DNA of 21,841 nt from Bimuria novae-zelandiae CBS 107.79 (taxonomy: Eukaryota; Ascomycota; Dothideomycetes; Pleosporales; Didymosphaeriaceae). The translations under genes were made by a program, and so were the position numbers. Location: assembly GCA_010015655.1 (NCBI GenBank), contig ML976823.1, positions 20,480 to 42,320 on the forward strand, given 5' to 3'. The notes under the pieces were generated by a model. It was given only the letters and a program-made list of their open reading frames with translations, was not told where the DNA came from and made no database searches. Positions 10,988-19,851 of the stretch are shown here, piece by piece; the first letter of the stretch is position 1; each line of letters starts with the position of its first letter.

Positions 10988-11531
10988 AATTATTAAAATT
11001 AAAAGGTAGAGGATAGACAGACTAGTCTAAGGTAAAAGAGCTAGGTATAAGACCCTCTTCTAGTTAAGTAATATTTTAGCCTAATAATTCTATCCCCTTA
11101 AGATATTTAATCTTTTTAATAAATTTTATTAAGTTAGCAAGGAGCTTTTCTTTACGCTTTTTAAGTAAATACTTTTATTTTAGTAACTTTTTCCTTTTAC
11201 TATAAGTAGCCTAAAGGGCTGCTATAGCTACCTTTTTTTTTTTTTTTTTTTAATTATTACTACCTTTTCTAGGCGCTTAAGCCTATCTATTTTAAAATTA
11301 ATTAAGGAAAAATTTAGAACTACGGGTTTTACTAGCTTACACTTTACAACACTATTTTTATAATAGTTACTATACTATATCTTAAAAGATAATAGCTTAT
11401 AGGTTAAACCCTTCTTTACGCAGTATTTACAGGACACTATAATAATTTAATTAATTAAATTTATTTAATCTCTAATAAAATAATAATAAAAAATACTTTA
11501 AGAGGATATTAGCTACTGCATAATGACATGC
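10988..11531 (+). other. Gypsy 3' untranslated region, AT-rich, no gene seen
   Basis: This non-coding stretch lies between the end of pol and the polypurine tract. It is AT-rich, stop-filled in all frames and carries a long T run at 11233-11251. I see no second gene, RNA gene or extra domain. An antisense or accessory gene erased by RIP cannot be excluded. Confidence 0.6.
11233..11251 (+). repeat. T19 homopolymer
   Basis: Nineteen consecutive T lie in the Gypsy 3' untranslated region. The tract reads as poly(A) on the minus strand, but there is no retroposed sequence or target duplication next to it. Its length may be uncertain because homopolymers are assembly-prone. Confidence 0.85.
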
Positions 11532-11550
11532 AGAGGAAGGAGGAGGATAG
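11532..11550 (+). other. Gypsy polypurine tract
   Basis: AGAGGAAGGAGGAGGATAG is almost pure purine and ends directly at TGTTACGG, the start of the 3' LTR. This is the expected place and composition of the plus-strand primer. It confirms the LTR boundary at 11551. Confidence 0.88.
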
Positions 11551-11615
11551 TGTTACGGTCTAGAAGTCGATAGTGGGACGGAGAGCCTTATAACGGCATC
11601 CAAGCCCACCTCAGG

Positions 11616-11633
11616 CTTACGTAACGTCCTAGG
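11616..11633 (+). repeat. 18-bp direct repeat in Gypsy U3, copy 1 (second copy 11685-11702)
   Basis: CTTACGTAACGTCCTAGG occurs identically twice, 69 bp apart by start. It contains the palindrome TACGTA. The repeat lies upstream of the TATA box, so it may be a promoter element or transcription factor site of the LTR. A CACGTG site lies just before copy 2 at 11671-11676. Confidence 0.8.
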
Positions 11634-11684
11634 CTGTCCCAGACGCCAAGACCATGGGACACTATAGGACCACGTGATCCCCTA

Positions 11685-11702
11685 CTTACGTAACGTCCTA
11701 GG
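11685..11702 (+). repeat. 18-bp direct repeat in Gypsy U3, copy 2
   Basis: This is identical to 11616-11633. The surrounding sequence also repeats shorter TATAGGA-type words (near 11664, 11709 and 11752), typical of a U3 enhancer region. Function is inferred from position only. Confidence 0.8.
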
Positions 11703-11767
11703 AAATCCTATAGGATCCCACGATGCCAGGACATGGGACATTGTAGGATTCTATAGGACAAGGAGGA

Positions 11768-11775
11768 TATATATA
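11768..11775 (+). promoter_or_regulatory. Likely TATA box of the Gypsy LTR promoter
   Basis: TATATATA lies about 220 bp into the LTR, after the repeated elements and before the more conserved R/U5-like part. This is where an LTR promoter would be expected. Confidence 0.5.
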
Positions 11776-11839
11776 CAGGATAGTTTCCTTTATTATACTC
11801 TTTATAGTTAACTTATATATCTTTTATGCAAATACGTTC

Positions 11840-11844
11840 TCCTA
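11840..11844. repeat. Target site duplication of the solo LTR (TCCTA; second copy 12339-12343)
   Basis: TCCTA lies directly before TGTTATAAGG at 11845 and again directly after CGTAACA at 12338. A 5-bp duplication fits Ty3/Gypsy integration and shows that 11845-12338 is one insertion. Confidence 0.9.
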
Positions 11845-12338
11845 TGTTATAAGGCTCTCACACCTTATTCCGATTCGGGTTAGGGCGGTAAGGTATCGTG
11901 GTGCTTCACGGATTATTCAGTGGTACAAGTTGATGCGACACTTAGCGCGGCTAGACAATCCAATCTTATAACAAATAAGATAACTATTAGTCTGTATAGG
12001 AGAACGTACTCGCACAGAAGATATATAAGTTAACTACAAGGAAGGAAACAACAATAGGAAAGTCGCCACATGTGACGGTTAAGAATATTCTACTCCAACG
12101 GGAGCAGAAGGTTAGCCTTTTGCTCCGCGACACCACACTATATACTAGCCTATTCCTCCTTCGTAGTCCCGCCAAGGCCCTGTAGTCCCATGGGACTTTC
12201 CTTTATGCGGGACTTCGTCACGTGACTGCTGACTAAGCTGCCTCGCGCCCCGTTAGGTCCCGTTAACTTTCGTTAACAATTACTCTCTTGGCGTAATTGT
12301 CTAGCTTCTTTATCCTTGTGGGGTTCGTGGTCGTAACA
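11845..12338 (-). repeat. Solo LTR (494 bp) of a related Gypsy family, little RIP
   Basis: On the minus strand it starts TGTTACGACC at 12338 and ends GCCTTATAACA at 11845, with inverted TGTTA/TAACA ends and a 5-bp duplication. Its last approximately 160 bases match the Gypsy host LTR pieces at 12344-12390 and 18578-18683, but its first half does not, so it is a sister family rather than the same element. No internal region is present: it is a solo LTR left by LTR-LTR recombination. It keeps CpA and TpG freely, whereas the matching host pieces next to it are RIP-mutated. A TATA box on the minus strand lies at 12139-12144, and a perfect palindrome GTCCCATGGGAC at 12185-12196. Confidence 0.88.
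12185..12196. repeat. 12-bp perfect palindrome in the solo LTR
   Basis: GTCCCATGGGAC equals its own reverse complement. It lies upstream (minus sense) of the LTR TATA box at 12139-12144, so a dimeric regulator site is possible but unproven. Confidence 0.6.
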
Positions 12339-12343
12339 TCCTA

Positions 12344-12390
12344 TATAAACTAATAATTATCTTATTTTATTATAAGATTAAATTATTTAG
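12344..12390 (+). repeat. Gypsy 3' LTR, piece 2, RIP-mutated
   Basis: Positions 12344-12390 match the reverse complement of the solo LTR around 11955-11995 (ACTAATA.TTATCTTATTT, then TATAAGATT), with differences such as GG read as AA and TG as TA. The piece is bounded by the solo LTR on the left and Copia-2 on the right and continues at 18578. Its last five bases, TTTAG (12386-12390), are the Copia-2 target duplication. Confidence 0.85.
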
Positions 12391-12640
12391 TGTCGGTTCA
12401 CAGGTAGCAAGGAATGAACAAGTAACTCTCTGTCTTTGGTATCTAGTGTCTGTATTTTCTGTGTGTTCTGTAATAGTTCTATATACCTTCCTTCCAGTTC
12501 TCGTGGATGTGAGCGAGTACCAGGTGGTGTGGAGGCGAAGGGGTTTTGGTACAGTATTAGGTTAACTGGAAGTGAGGGGGTACAAGGGTATAATTGGGTT
12601 ACATAGTTCCCTTAGCGCGGAAGGCGAGGCAGTGCAGACA
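12391..12640 (-). repeat. Copia-2 3' LTR (250 bp, left copy)
   Basis: On the plus strand it reads TGTCGGTTCA to CAGTGCAGACA. It aligns without gaps to 18323-18572 with twelve differences, all transitions. The left copy is mutated at four and the right copy at eight. Ten are CpA to TpA on one strand or the other and two are CpG to TpG. Confidence 0.95.
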
Positions 12641-12751
12641 CTGGCAGCTTTTCTTTTATAGTAAAATGAGTGTGGATCAGGTGTACACTTGCTGGAGAGG
12701 CTATTTGCGAAAGTTGGAAGGTAATAACTATAGTAGTTGTCGTGATTATTA

Positions 12752-15700
12752 TTAGAGCTAGTTTGTAGGGTCCTTGCGTGTTACCTATCTATCAACTTGT
12801 ATACGCAGCGAGTTTATATTAATAAGAGTTTTTAGGGCTTTATTTAGCGATGTTTTTGTTATAGCGTTAGCAAGGTTGTCTTAGCTATTTACCTATTAAA
12901 CCTTAAATAACTCCCTTCTCTCATAGGATTGACGTAAGGCTATAATATTAATTATTAGTCGTTTTTCCTTAGTCGTTCCTAGCTTGACAATACACTCATA
13001 CAGTGAGTATGAGTCTGTACAAACTACTAGGGGGAGAGATAGCAGACTAAGCTGCTTTGTAACCATGGCAAGCGTTAAGGTGATAGAGTAGGCGAGGTTA
13101 ACGCCTCCTACCATTACGTAGATCTCTAACGCAAGGACGCTCCAGGTCACGCGTTTGCTCTTCGCGGAGCTCTAGTGAATAAGATTACTATAAATAGTAA
13201 ACTCCGTGTTAGTAGCGTCTTCCATGGCTACTATAATTATGTAGCCAATCTGGCTACTTAAATCTTTATTATTTGCGAAGGAGCTATTAACGAACATAAA
13301 GACTTTAGCCTAAGCCAGGTTAAGTGCCTTATAGGTAAGGCCACGATTAAGATTATTTAGTTATTACTGTAGGCGTTTGTTTAACGCGTTAACGTTGTCG
13401 ACGGTAGGCTCTTAAGTTTGTGCGGTAATAGAGAGGTTAAAAGTCGCCTCTAGTTAGTAGATGCTCGCGATGTAGGCGCCGCAAGCCCTCTACTTAACGT
13501 ACTATTATTAATAGTTAGCTAAGCTTACGTTAATAAGCTAAATCTTCTTGCCCTAATCCTTTTATCGTAGTAAGAGCTTGCTAGTGTGATTAATTAATAG
13601 GACATAGCTATTAAAAATTAATAGAGTAGTAGGTGTTAGCTTCTCCTTTAGCTTAGCTATAAACGTTAACTCCTTTTCCTCTAGGTTAGAGAAACATTCA
13701 TCCGCGAGGATAAGTGTGTTATTAGTCTGTATGCCTACTATGCCAAAGGCGTCCTAGGTAGTAGTTATAAGCAGGTATAGGTTATATATTAAGATCTTTA
13801 TGTAAAGCTTTTCCTTATAATAAGCGCTGTACGTTGCCCACTAATAGGTACTGGCTTTAGCTAGGCCGTATAGGGGCTTCTCAACTATCATAACCGTGCC
13901 AGGTGGATACTTGTATTTAATTTCCTTAAGTAAGTGGGCAATAACTACTTAGTTAAGCTTTATGCGTGACTATATATATGCTTAGGTAATATCTCGCAGC
14001 TAGAGCGAGATCTCTCTATTTATTAATATAACTCTATTACGCATGAGTGAAGGAGTAATAGCTAGTATAATTTATTAGCTAGCTCGCTAGATAGTTAGCG
14101 ATTAGGTGAGGATTATTACTTTGCTGTCGTCTTAATAGCCTTGCACTACAAGGCGTAATTTCTTGTATAGGGTAGCAGTAGTCTTGCCTTTAATTTCGCG
14201 TACTAGTTGCGACTTAAAAATCCGTCCTTAGTGCTTGCAGGGATTGTATTGCTTAAAGCAGAAGACTCCGTTAGTAATAAGGCTATTAATTTCCTTATTA
14301 TCTAATAGCTTAAATAGTTAGCTAGGTGTAGTTATCCTTTGCTCTTTACGTAACTAAATAGAAAGTAGCTAGTCGGTATTTTCTTTGTGCGTTATGAAGA
14401 CCTCTATTATGTGAGCTTCGTTAGGCGCTATGTAAACAGTGTACGCTGTAGGAGCCACACAAGCTATCCTAGGAGGGTTCGCGCGGGCTATAGTGGCTTT
14501 AGGCTTATTCTTACTACCTTTAGGTTAGCCGCGTTTTCGTTAAGGGAGTTTAGAAGCTTATTCTCGATGCTAGTTAGTTACACTAGTTTTGCTATCTTTG
14601 TCCTAGTTATCGTCTCCGTTGTCTAGCATATCTATCGGGTGGCTATTATCCTTATTATTAATCGCTAGTGGCGTGGCTGGTTCGTTGTTTGTTGGGGAGG
14701 TATCCGTGTAGTACAGCTTAATAACTGTTAAGCGGAAATTTGTAGGGCCATGCGGTAGCTATATTGTACAGGTCTTATTTGTTATAGTAATAAGCTTATA
14801 GGGCCCTATCTATCCATCCTTCTCGCGCCAGACGCGCACGTCGGAGTTAATAGATAGTGTAGTTATTTTAAGCGTTATAAGTCTATTACGCGTTGCTAGT
14901 ACATTATTAATTTAGCGCGTCTCGTGTACCCGTTATACCTCTCTTATAGCCTTTTTAATAACAGCAGCGCGTTAAGTAATTAATAGCAACGGGGGAGAGT
15001 CTTCTATTATTCGTGAGTAGGCGCCAAAGACAAGGAGTGTAGGCACTAGGCCATTAGGACCTATAGTATTGTTAATAGCTTTAATAGCTATTTATAAGAT
15101 AAGCTGCCTGTCTATTATTATAGGTAAATCGGCTCGGATAGTCTTAAAAGCACGTTATAATAGAGTATAGTACCGCTCTATCTTGCCTACGCTGTTATAA
15201 GCTTCTACAGGTACTTCTTTAATATTAATTAATAGTGACTTAGCAAGTTACTTAAATTTAGTAGAAATAAAGTTCCTGCCGGCGTCATAGACAAGATACT
15301 TAGGCGGTCTAAGGTAGGTATTAATTTAGTAATGCCGTAGAGCGTCCTAAGTGCTTGCGGCTAATGCATCTTTAAAGAAGCGAGTAGCTTAAAAGGCGGT
15401 CGCGTCGTTAACTATATATAAGACAGGTTTTCTATTTAGGTATATAATATTAATAATTACCTTATAGTTAAAGTCTAGGTCTAGTTCCTTAAGCTTAAAT
15501 CTAAAGCGTCTAGGTGCTTTCTAATTTAGTTAGCACTATTAGTAGTACTTAACGAGCTTGTTAATAAGCTCCTTATAGACGTTATTATAGCCAGCGCGAA
15601 TAAGCAAGTCGTAAAGCTAATAAGCTAATAGGTGGCTAAATCGTTAGTGGAGCTAGCGTAGCTTAGTCTCTGTAAGGTGGTAGCTAGCGGCTGCAGTGCG

Positions 15701-17995
15701 TTTAGGTTAATTTATAAGGAGCTATAGATGGCCCTATTTACGTATAACTAGGTGTAGCTAGTTGCCCTGAACTAGTACGTTGCGCAGGTTGTTATATCTA
15801 ACGCCTAGTCTATTTATATTAGCTAGATAGAGTAAGAATGGCGTATTAGTAGGTAGCACGTGGAACGTGACTTTACTAATTACTGTGTCGACGTGTAGGG
15901 TGCCTATAGATGTAATTGCCTAGCCTCTGCCAAAGCAGATTTGGTGCTGCCTGGCCGTTAAAGTATCCATTTGCAAGCTTGTGGCTACCTGTAGAGTAGT
16001 TACTTGTAGTTCTCTAGCTATCGAGACGCCTAAGGCTCCCGTGTCAGGCATAATGCCCTAAAAGACTTTCTTATTATATTAATCCTTAAACGTAAATACA
16101 ATAGCGGGCGTGTTATCTATAGCCCTAAACGCGTTAATTCGTGTAGTCGCGTAGTATATAGCTTAGTCGTTTAGGTAGGCAATTATCTAATTGCCGTTAA
16201 TTATACTAGAGAACTTAGTAATAAACTAATCTCCCTTAGTTATTATTTCTGTAGCAAGCATCTGCTAGGCCTTGTTATTAATTTTAATACCTTTGTACTT
16301 AGTTAGGAAAGCGTAAAAGTTAGTAACGTTAGGTTACGCGTTATATAAGTAGGCTAACGCTATTTGGCAAAATCTATAATAGGATTACTTACGCTTATCC
16401 CTAGAGTGCTTTATTAACTAGCAGTCAGGTTTACTATAAATAAAGCATTTCTTTTAAAATTACAGTTGCTTAGGTAGCAGTAGCTATTAGAAGAGTGACC
16501 CTTAAGAGTTGCCTTAATAGGGTCTATAATTATTAACGTCTTACGGCGAGAAGCGCGACAAGAATCCTTATAATCTATTACCTTAACCTCTCCGCGAGCC
16601 TTTACCTCTATAGGTCCTATTAGTCTAGTACTGCTTATGGCCGTTTGCGTTAGGGTCGTCCTTATAGGGGTGTTAGAGGTTATAGTAGTTCTAATACTCC
16701 TTATTAGTAGTATATTACGTTAGGCTTAGATTGCGCGCCTCGCGCGAGCGGGTGGCAGCGCTAATAAATAAGTGTAGAGTAGAGTAGAGGCCTTTAAAAG
16801 TAGGCGCTGGGGCAAAGAGGGCAAGGTTATAGTCCTTAATACTATTATACGCGTTAAGTAGTTATTCGCGTAGTACGTTATTACTTTAGTAGTTATAGCC
16901 TAGCCCGCGTTAAAGCTTCTAGAGCTTATTAATAAGTAATTAGAAAGCATTAAGATAAGATTTATTAGGGTAGGCGCTAATTATACGTGCCAGCGTGGTT
17001 ATTCTCTACTCGCTAAGGTATAATTAACAATTCTCCTTATTATAGAAGTGGCTCTTTATTATACCTATTATTGTCTTAAGATTATAGCCCTGACCCGCGA
17101 GGCGGTTATAGTAGTAGTTAGACGCTCTATCTTTTAGTATAATAAAAAAAGCTCGATCCTAGTATTACTTAAGTAGCCCTATCTTGCTGCAATTGTCTTA
17201 GAAGATTCTAAATTTAGTGTTAAATATGTTATATAGCTTACCTCTAAAGCGCTTCTTATTATCGTATAGCTTATAGAGGTCTGTAATAAGTCAATGTGCG
17301 TTGTTAAGACGTGTGGCGTCTGTAGGGCTTTCGTGCTGTAGATGGGGGTTATACGTATTGTACTGGTTTAGCTGCTGCGTAGAGGATAAAGGCGCGTTAT
17401 GCTGCTAATAAGGGGGCAGGTATGTGGTGGGCTGCCATTTTGGTGGAGGTATAGGTTAGTAGATAGTGCGTGCTATTAGAGCTAGTTAAGGAGAAGCAAG
17501 GTGCGTAGAGGGTTATTAAGAAGATTACTATAATAGAGGCGTATTATATAGAGGCGATGTCGCAAGATTTGGATTAAAGCGCGAGTTAAACCTCTTGTTT
17601 ATTTTAAGCTAGTAAGCAACCTCTTTATTAGTCTATTTATAATAGTTACCTTGCAGCGCTTCTGCGATATTATAAGCAATTAACTTATTATCTTTGGCTA
17701 TAAAGACGCCTTACTTACGTAGGTGGTCTCGTAATTCAGTAACAAGAGATTTGTTACCTTTGTTAAAGAGTTCTTTTAGCCATCTTTTAAAGATAATAGT
17801 TATTTGCTCCTATAGCTTATAGTCCTCCTATTCTTTGTTTCGGGAGATCCAGTAGTAGAAGAGGATGTATGTGTTTATACTCTTTATGTCGATTTTCGTG
17901 ATGTCTGTATTCTTATTAATATTAAGGGGCTAGCCCTAGCTATCCTTATTAATAAGCGCCTGTTCTTCCTTCGTAAGGTGGTTGGTGAAAGGCAT
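12752..17995 (-). pseudogene. Copia-2 gag-pol polyprotein, one frame of about 1747 codons closed by RIP stops
   Basis: The ATG at 17995-17993 (MPFTNHLTKEEQ) opens a frame kept through all domains. The gag has FKRWLKELFNKGNKSLVTELRDHLR near 17760. A zinc knuckle near 16447-16415 reads KKCFIYSKPDC, with the second Cys as Tyr. The protease keeps D-T-G (PDTGA) at 16045-16037. The integrase has its first Asp as Asn (INIIYL near 15450), Asp kept in VYDAGRNF at 15286, and Glu kept in GKIERYY near 15180. An integrase tail LVFGAYSR lies near 15035. The RT box reads IQTNN near 13729-13715, both Asp as Asn. RNase H spans about 13290-12790; its first Asp reads Asn (FVNSSFANN) and it contains VVCTDSYSLYECIVKLGTTKEKRL. 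The end at 12752 is the first plausible stop after the conserved C-terminus and is approximate. Confidence 0.92.
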
Positions 17996-18322
17996 TGTAG
18001 GAAAGCGATTTAGGGGTTATAAGGCGTCTCTTTAAGAGAGTAAGACGCAGGTTTATTAATAGTACTATTAGTAGCGGGTACTATAGAGCGTGATAGACAG
18101 GGACTTAGGTAAACGCTTAGAGTCCTTATTACTTAGTAGTAGGCTACGACGCGCGAGCTTCCGGCGAAGGCGTAATAAACGCAGAGACTTAGGTAAACGC
18201 TTAAGGTCTCGTTAGCATATAGTTTAGGGTATTATTATACCCCTTGTCGTGTCTCTTCTGGTTCTCCTTGCTGTCTATGGTTATCTCTTATAGCATTAAC
18301 TGTGAGGGTAACCACTGATTAG
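17996..18322 (-). other. Copia-2 leader between 5' LTR and gag, with an 18-bp direct repeat
   Basis: There are 327 bases of untranslated leader. GACTTAGGTAAACGCTTA occurs at 18102-18119 and 18186-18203 (plus-strand reading), 84 bp apart. No primer-binding site was recognised with confidence next to the LTR at 18322. The repeats may belong to a packaging or structural element of the RNA, but this is inference. Confidence 0.6.
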
Positions 18323-18572
18323 TGTTGGTTTACAGGTAGTAAGGAATGAACAAGTAACTCTCTGTCTTTAGTATCTAGTGTCTGTATTTTCTGTGTATTC
18401 TGTAATAGTTCTATATACCTTCCTTCCAGTTCTCGTGGATGTAAGCGAGTACCAGGTGGTGTAGAGGCGAAGGGGTTTCGGTACAGTATCAGGTTAACTG
18501 GAAGTGAGGGGGTATAAGGGTATGATTGGGTTACACAGTTCCCTTAGCGCGGAAGGCGAGGCAGTGCAGACA
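18323..18572 (-). repeat. Copia-2 5' LTR (250 bp, right copy)
   Basis: This is the direct repeat of 12391-12640. On the plus strand it starts TGTTGGTTTA, where the left copy has TGTCGGTTCA, so the terminal CA side is itself RIP-altered in the interior. It ends CAGTGCAGACA, followed by the target duplication TTTAG at 18573-18577. Confidence 0.95.
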
Positions 18573-18577
18573 TTTAG
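18573..18577. repeat. Target site duplication of Copia-2 (right copy, TTTAG)
   Basis: TTTAG follows the right LTR and matches 12386-12390 before the left LTR. Joining the flanks with one copy restores a continuous Gypsy LTR segment, which supports the call independently. Confidence 0.94.
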
Positions 18578-18683
18578 CCTCGCGCTAAGTGTCGCATTAA
18601 CTTATACTATTAAATAATTTATAAAGCACTACGATACCTTACCGCCCTAACCTAGATTAGAATAAGGTGTAAGCGCCTTAACA
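18578..18683 (+). repeat. Gypsy 3' LTR, piece 3 (terminal part), RIP-mutated
   Basis: CGCGCTAAGTGTCGCATTAAC and following bases match the reverse complement of the solo LTR (11845-11960), with mostly C-to-T and G-to-A differences. The end CGCCTTAACA matches GCCTTATAACA of the solo LTR with two bases missing, so the exact right end (18683) carries some doubt. With pieces 1 and 2 it completes a 447-bp LTR. Confidence 0.83.
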
Positions 18684-18995
18684 CTACGCGGCTAGATTTA
18701 GGCAGGTTTTTTACCTTTAACTAAAATAAAAATAGTAGTGTTTACTAATAATAAGATAGACTTTAAGTACTTAATAAGAGAATAGAGGATAAATATATAT
18801 AAATATATACTATAGCGTTCTTTTATAACACTAAAATACTTAATAATTAATTAAGCTAATTAAGCCTTTATAGTAATTTAATTAATTTAATTTACTATTC
18901 TAATTACGCTAATTAAGCTAAATTAGGCTAACGCTACTAAGTTAATTAATTTAATTATTAATAACTATACTAAATAGAGAGTAGGGAGCTATTAG
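18684..18995. other. AT-rich spacer, no gene seen
   Basis: The stretch between the Gypsy LTR end and the Copia-3 LTR is dominated by TTAATTAA-like words and imperfect repeats of a CTAATTAAG unit around 18845-18955. All frames are closed. It may be old RIP-degraded repeat DNA, or the original flank of the Gypsy insertion. No tRNA, rRNA or protein similarity was recognised. Confidence 0.6.
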
Positions 18996-19195
18996 TGTTG
19001 GTAGGCCTTTATACGATCGTACGGGTGATAACAGTAACGAATGTCTTGTATATTGCTATTGGTATATTCTATCTATGAACGTGGGTGCTACGAAGGTATA
19101 CATGGGCTCGGTGCGAGTTAGACCGAAGTAGAATCGAGGCGGTACGTTAGGCAGCATTAAGTAGCCTCAGGCGATAGGATATGTGTATACTAACA
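18996..19195 (-). repeat. Copia-3 3' LTR (200 bp)
   Basis: On the plus strand it starts TGTTGGTAGG and ends GTATACTAACA, with near-inverted ends TGTTGGTA/TACTAACA. It directly abuts the end of the RNase H coding region, as expected for a 3' LTR in minus orientation. It keeps CA/TG dinucleotides fairly well. There is no second copy in the window, so the boundaries rest on termini and context. Confidence 0.72.
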
Positions 19196-19222
19196 CTAGT
19201 AACCTTTTATTATTATAGCATA

Positions 19223-19851
19223 CTATTCCGTAGGTCGCTGCACAGATCCTTCTACTTGTATTAATAGCATATTACTGTTAATAAATTGTTTAAGTGCGCG
19301 ATTTAGCGTAGCTTTCGTAAGTGCGTCCGCAGGGTTATCTTTACCATTAATCTATTAGATCTCCGCGATCTTACGGCGCTCGTACGACTAGCGGAGTGCT
19401 ATGATGTTAATTATTAGGCGCTTCTTATTCGTGGTGCCAAGTTTGACGAGGCACTTATACAGTGAGTATAAGTCTATATATACAACGAGTGGGATCGACG
19501 ATAGACCTAGGCATTCTATAATTATCTTAAGTATTGTTAAGATAGCGATAGCGATGTCGACGCTACTAACCATGCTATATATCTCTAATACTAGGACGCT
19601 TCTAGTAACGCATTTACATTTAGTTAAACTCTAATAGATTACGTTGCCACGTATATCAAACGTATTATCTTGTCTACCAGACTTATTAATAAGGACAAGT
19701 AGGTACCCTAGCTGTAAGCTAAGGTCTTGGTTATTTACGAAAGAACTATTCGTGAATACTATTAATTTAGCTATAGTAAGGTTAAGGGGAATGTACTATA
19801 ATTCTTGCTGTAAGTTCTTAGCTTGCTACTTTAGTTAGTGGTTAAGTTTCC
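19223..19851 (-). pseudogene. Copia-3 pol C-terminus (RNase H), truncated and RIP-mutated
   Basis: The minus-strand frame through 19573 reads, in order: a connection segment; RNase H start FTNSSFVNNQDLS with the first catalytic Asp as Asn; TKCKCVTRSVLVLEIYSMV with the Glu kept; IDLYSLYKCLVKLGTTNKKRL, where the second Asp region reads ID; SYERRKIAEI; then NGKDNPADALTKATLN near 19340-19300, the conserved C-terminal motif of this Copia lineage. Stops are TAA/TAG at Trp or Gln positions. The TAG at 19223-19225 is taken as the end; another in-frame TAG lies at the LTR edge. The N-terminal side is lost at the Copia-4 insertion point. Confidence 0.85.

Larger units (their letters stand above)
11551..11844 (+). 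repeat. Gypsy 3' LTR, piece 1 (U3 and start of R/U5)
   Basis: It begins TGTTACGG after the polypurine tract and runs to TCCTA, where the solo LTR is inserted. It keeps many CA and TG dinucleotides, unlike the internal region, so this part largely escaped RIP. It holds an 18-bp repeat pair and a TATA box. The last 40 bp match the reverse complement of 11997-12036 in the solo LTR, which places the two LTR families close together. The complete LTR sums to 447 bp (294 + 47 + 106). Confidence 0.87.
12391..18572 (-). mobile_element. Copia-2: complete Ty1/Copia element, 6182 bp, minus strand, RIP-degraded
   Basis: Two 250-bp LTRs flank an internal region that reads gag, zinc knuckle, protease, integrase, RT, RNase H on the minus strand. 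The target duplication TTTAG is perfect (12386-12390 and 18573-18577). It split the Gypsy 3' LTR. The polyprotein frame has no indel. The lineage differs from Copia-1: its RT active-site box reads QTNN (from QTDD) instead of a YVDD type, and its RNase H has the TDSYSLYECIVKLGTT motif also found in Copia-3. Confidence 0.96.
1..18683 (+). mobile_element. Ty3/Gypsy chromovirus, RIP-degraded host element carrying three nested insertions
   Basis: This is one LTR retrotransposon in the order LTR end, gag, protease, reverse transcriptase (RT), RNase H, integrase, chromodomain, polypurine tract, LTR, which is the Ty3/Gypsy order. The own sequence lies at 1-4589, 9918-11844, 12344-12390 and 18578-18683. 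The rest is Copia-1, a solo LTR and Copia-2. Removing each insertion with one copy of its 5-bp duplication rejoins the element, and the pol frame on both sides of Copia-1 is the same (codon starts at position modulo 3 = 2). The frame is closed by very many TAA/TAG codons. The 5' LTR begins outside the window, so the element's own target duplication cannot be checked. The boundaries at 164, 11551 and 18683 are inferred from matches between LTR pieces. Confidence 0.9.
18996..19851 (-). mobile_element. Copia-3: 3' end of a Copia element, minus strand, cut by Copia-4
   Basis: It consists of a 200-bp LTR followed, on the minus strand, by the end of pol. The internal protein belongs to the same lineage as Copia-2 (KLGTT.KKRLIINIIALR block). 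It stops at 19851, exactly where the Copia-4 LTR begins. The rest of Copia-3 is expected beyond the right edge of the window, after Copia-4. Confidence 0.85.

Noticed and set aside
11233..11251. Poly(A) tail of a retroposed LINE or processed gene (minus strand)
   Set aside because: There is no coding similarity adjoining it and no flanking duplication. It lies within the continuous Gypsy 3' region before its polypurine tract.
11866..11960. tRNA-like or SINE-like sequence
   Set aside because: No cloverleaf with proper A and B boxes could be drawn, and the stretch matches LTR ends at three other places in the window.
11845..11973. 129-bp MITE-like unit with ends TGTTATAAG and CTTATAACA
   Set aside because: The flanks give no duplication for this shorter unit. 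The 494-bp unit ending at 12338 has a perfect TCCTA duplication, and its right part matches an LTR family, so the inner end is chance or ancestral LTR structure.
14387..14626. Plus-strand ORF of 79 codons
   Set aside because: It is antisense to the Copia-2 polyprotein, whose minus-strand frame has recognisable domains on both sides.
19401..19838. Two plus-strand ORFs
   Set aside because: They are antisense shadows of the Copia-3 RNase H, which reads clearly on the minus strand.
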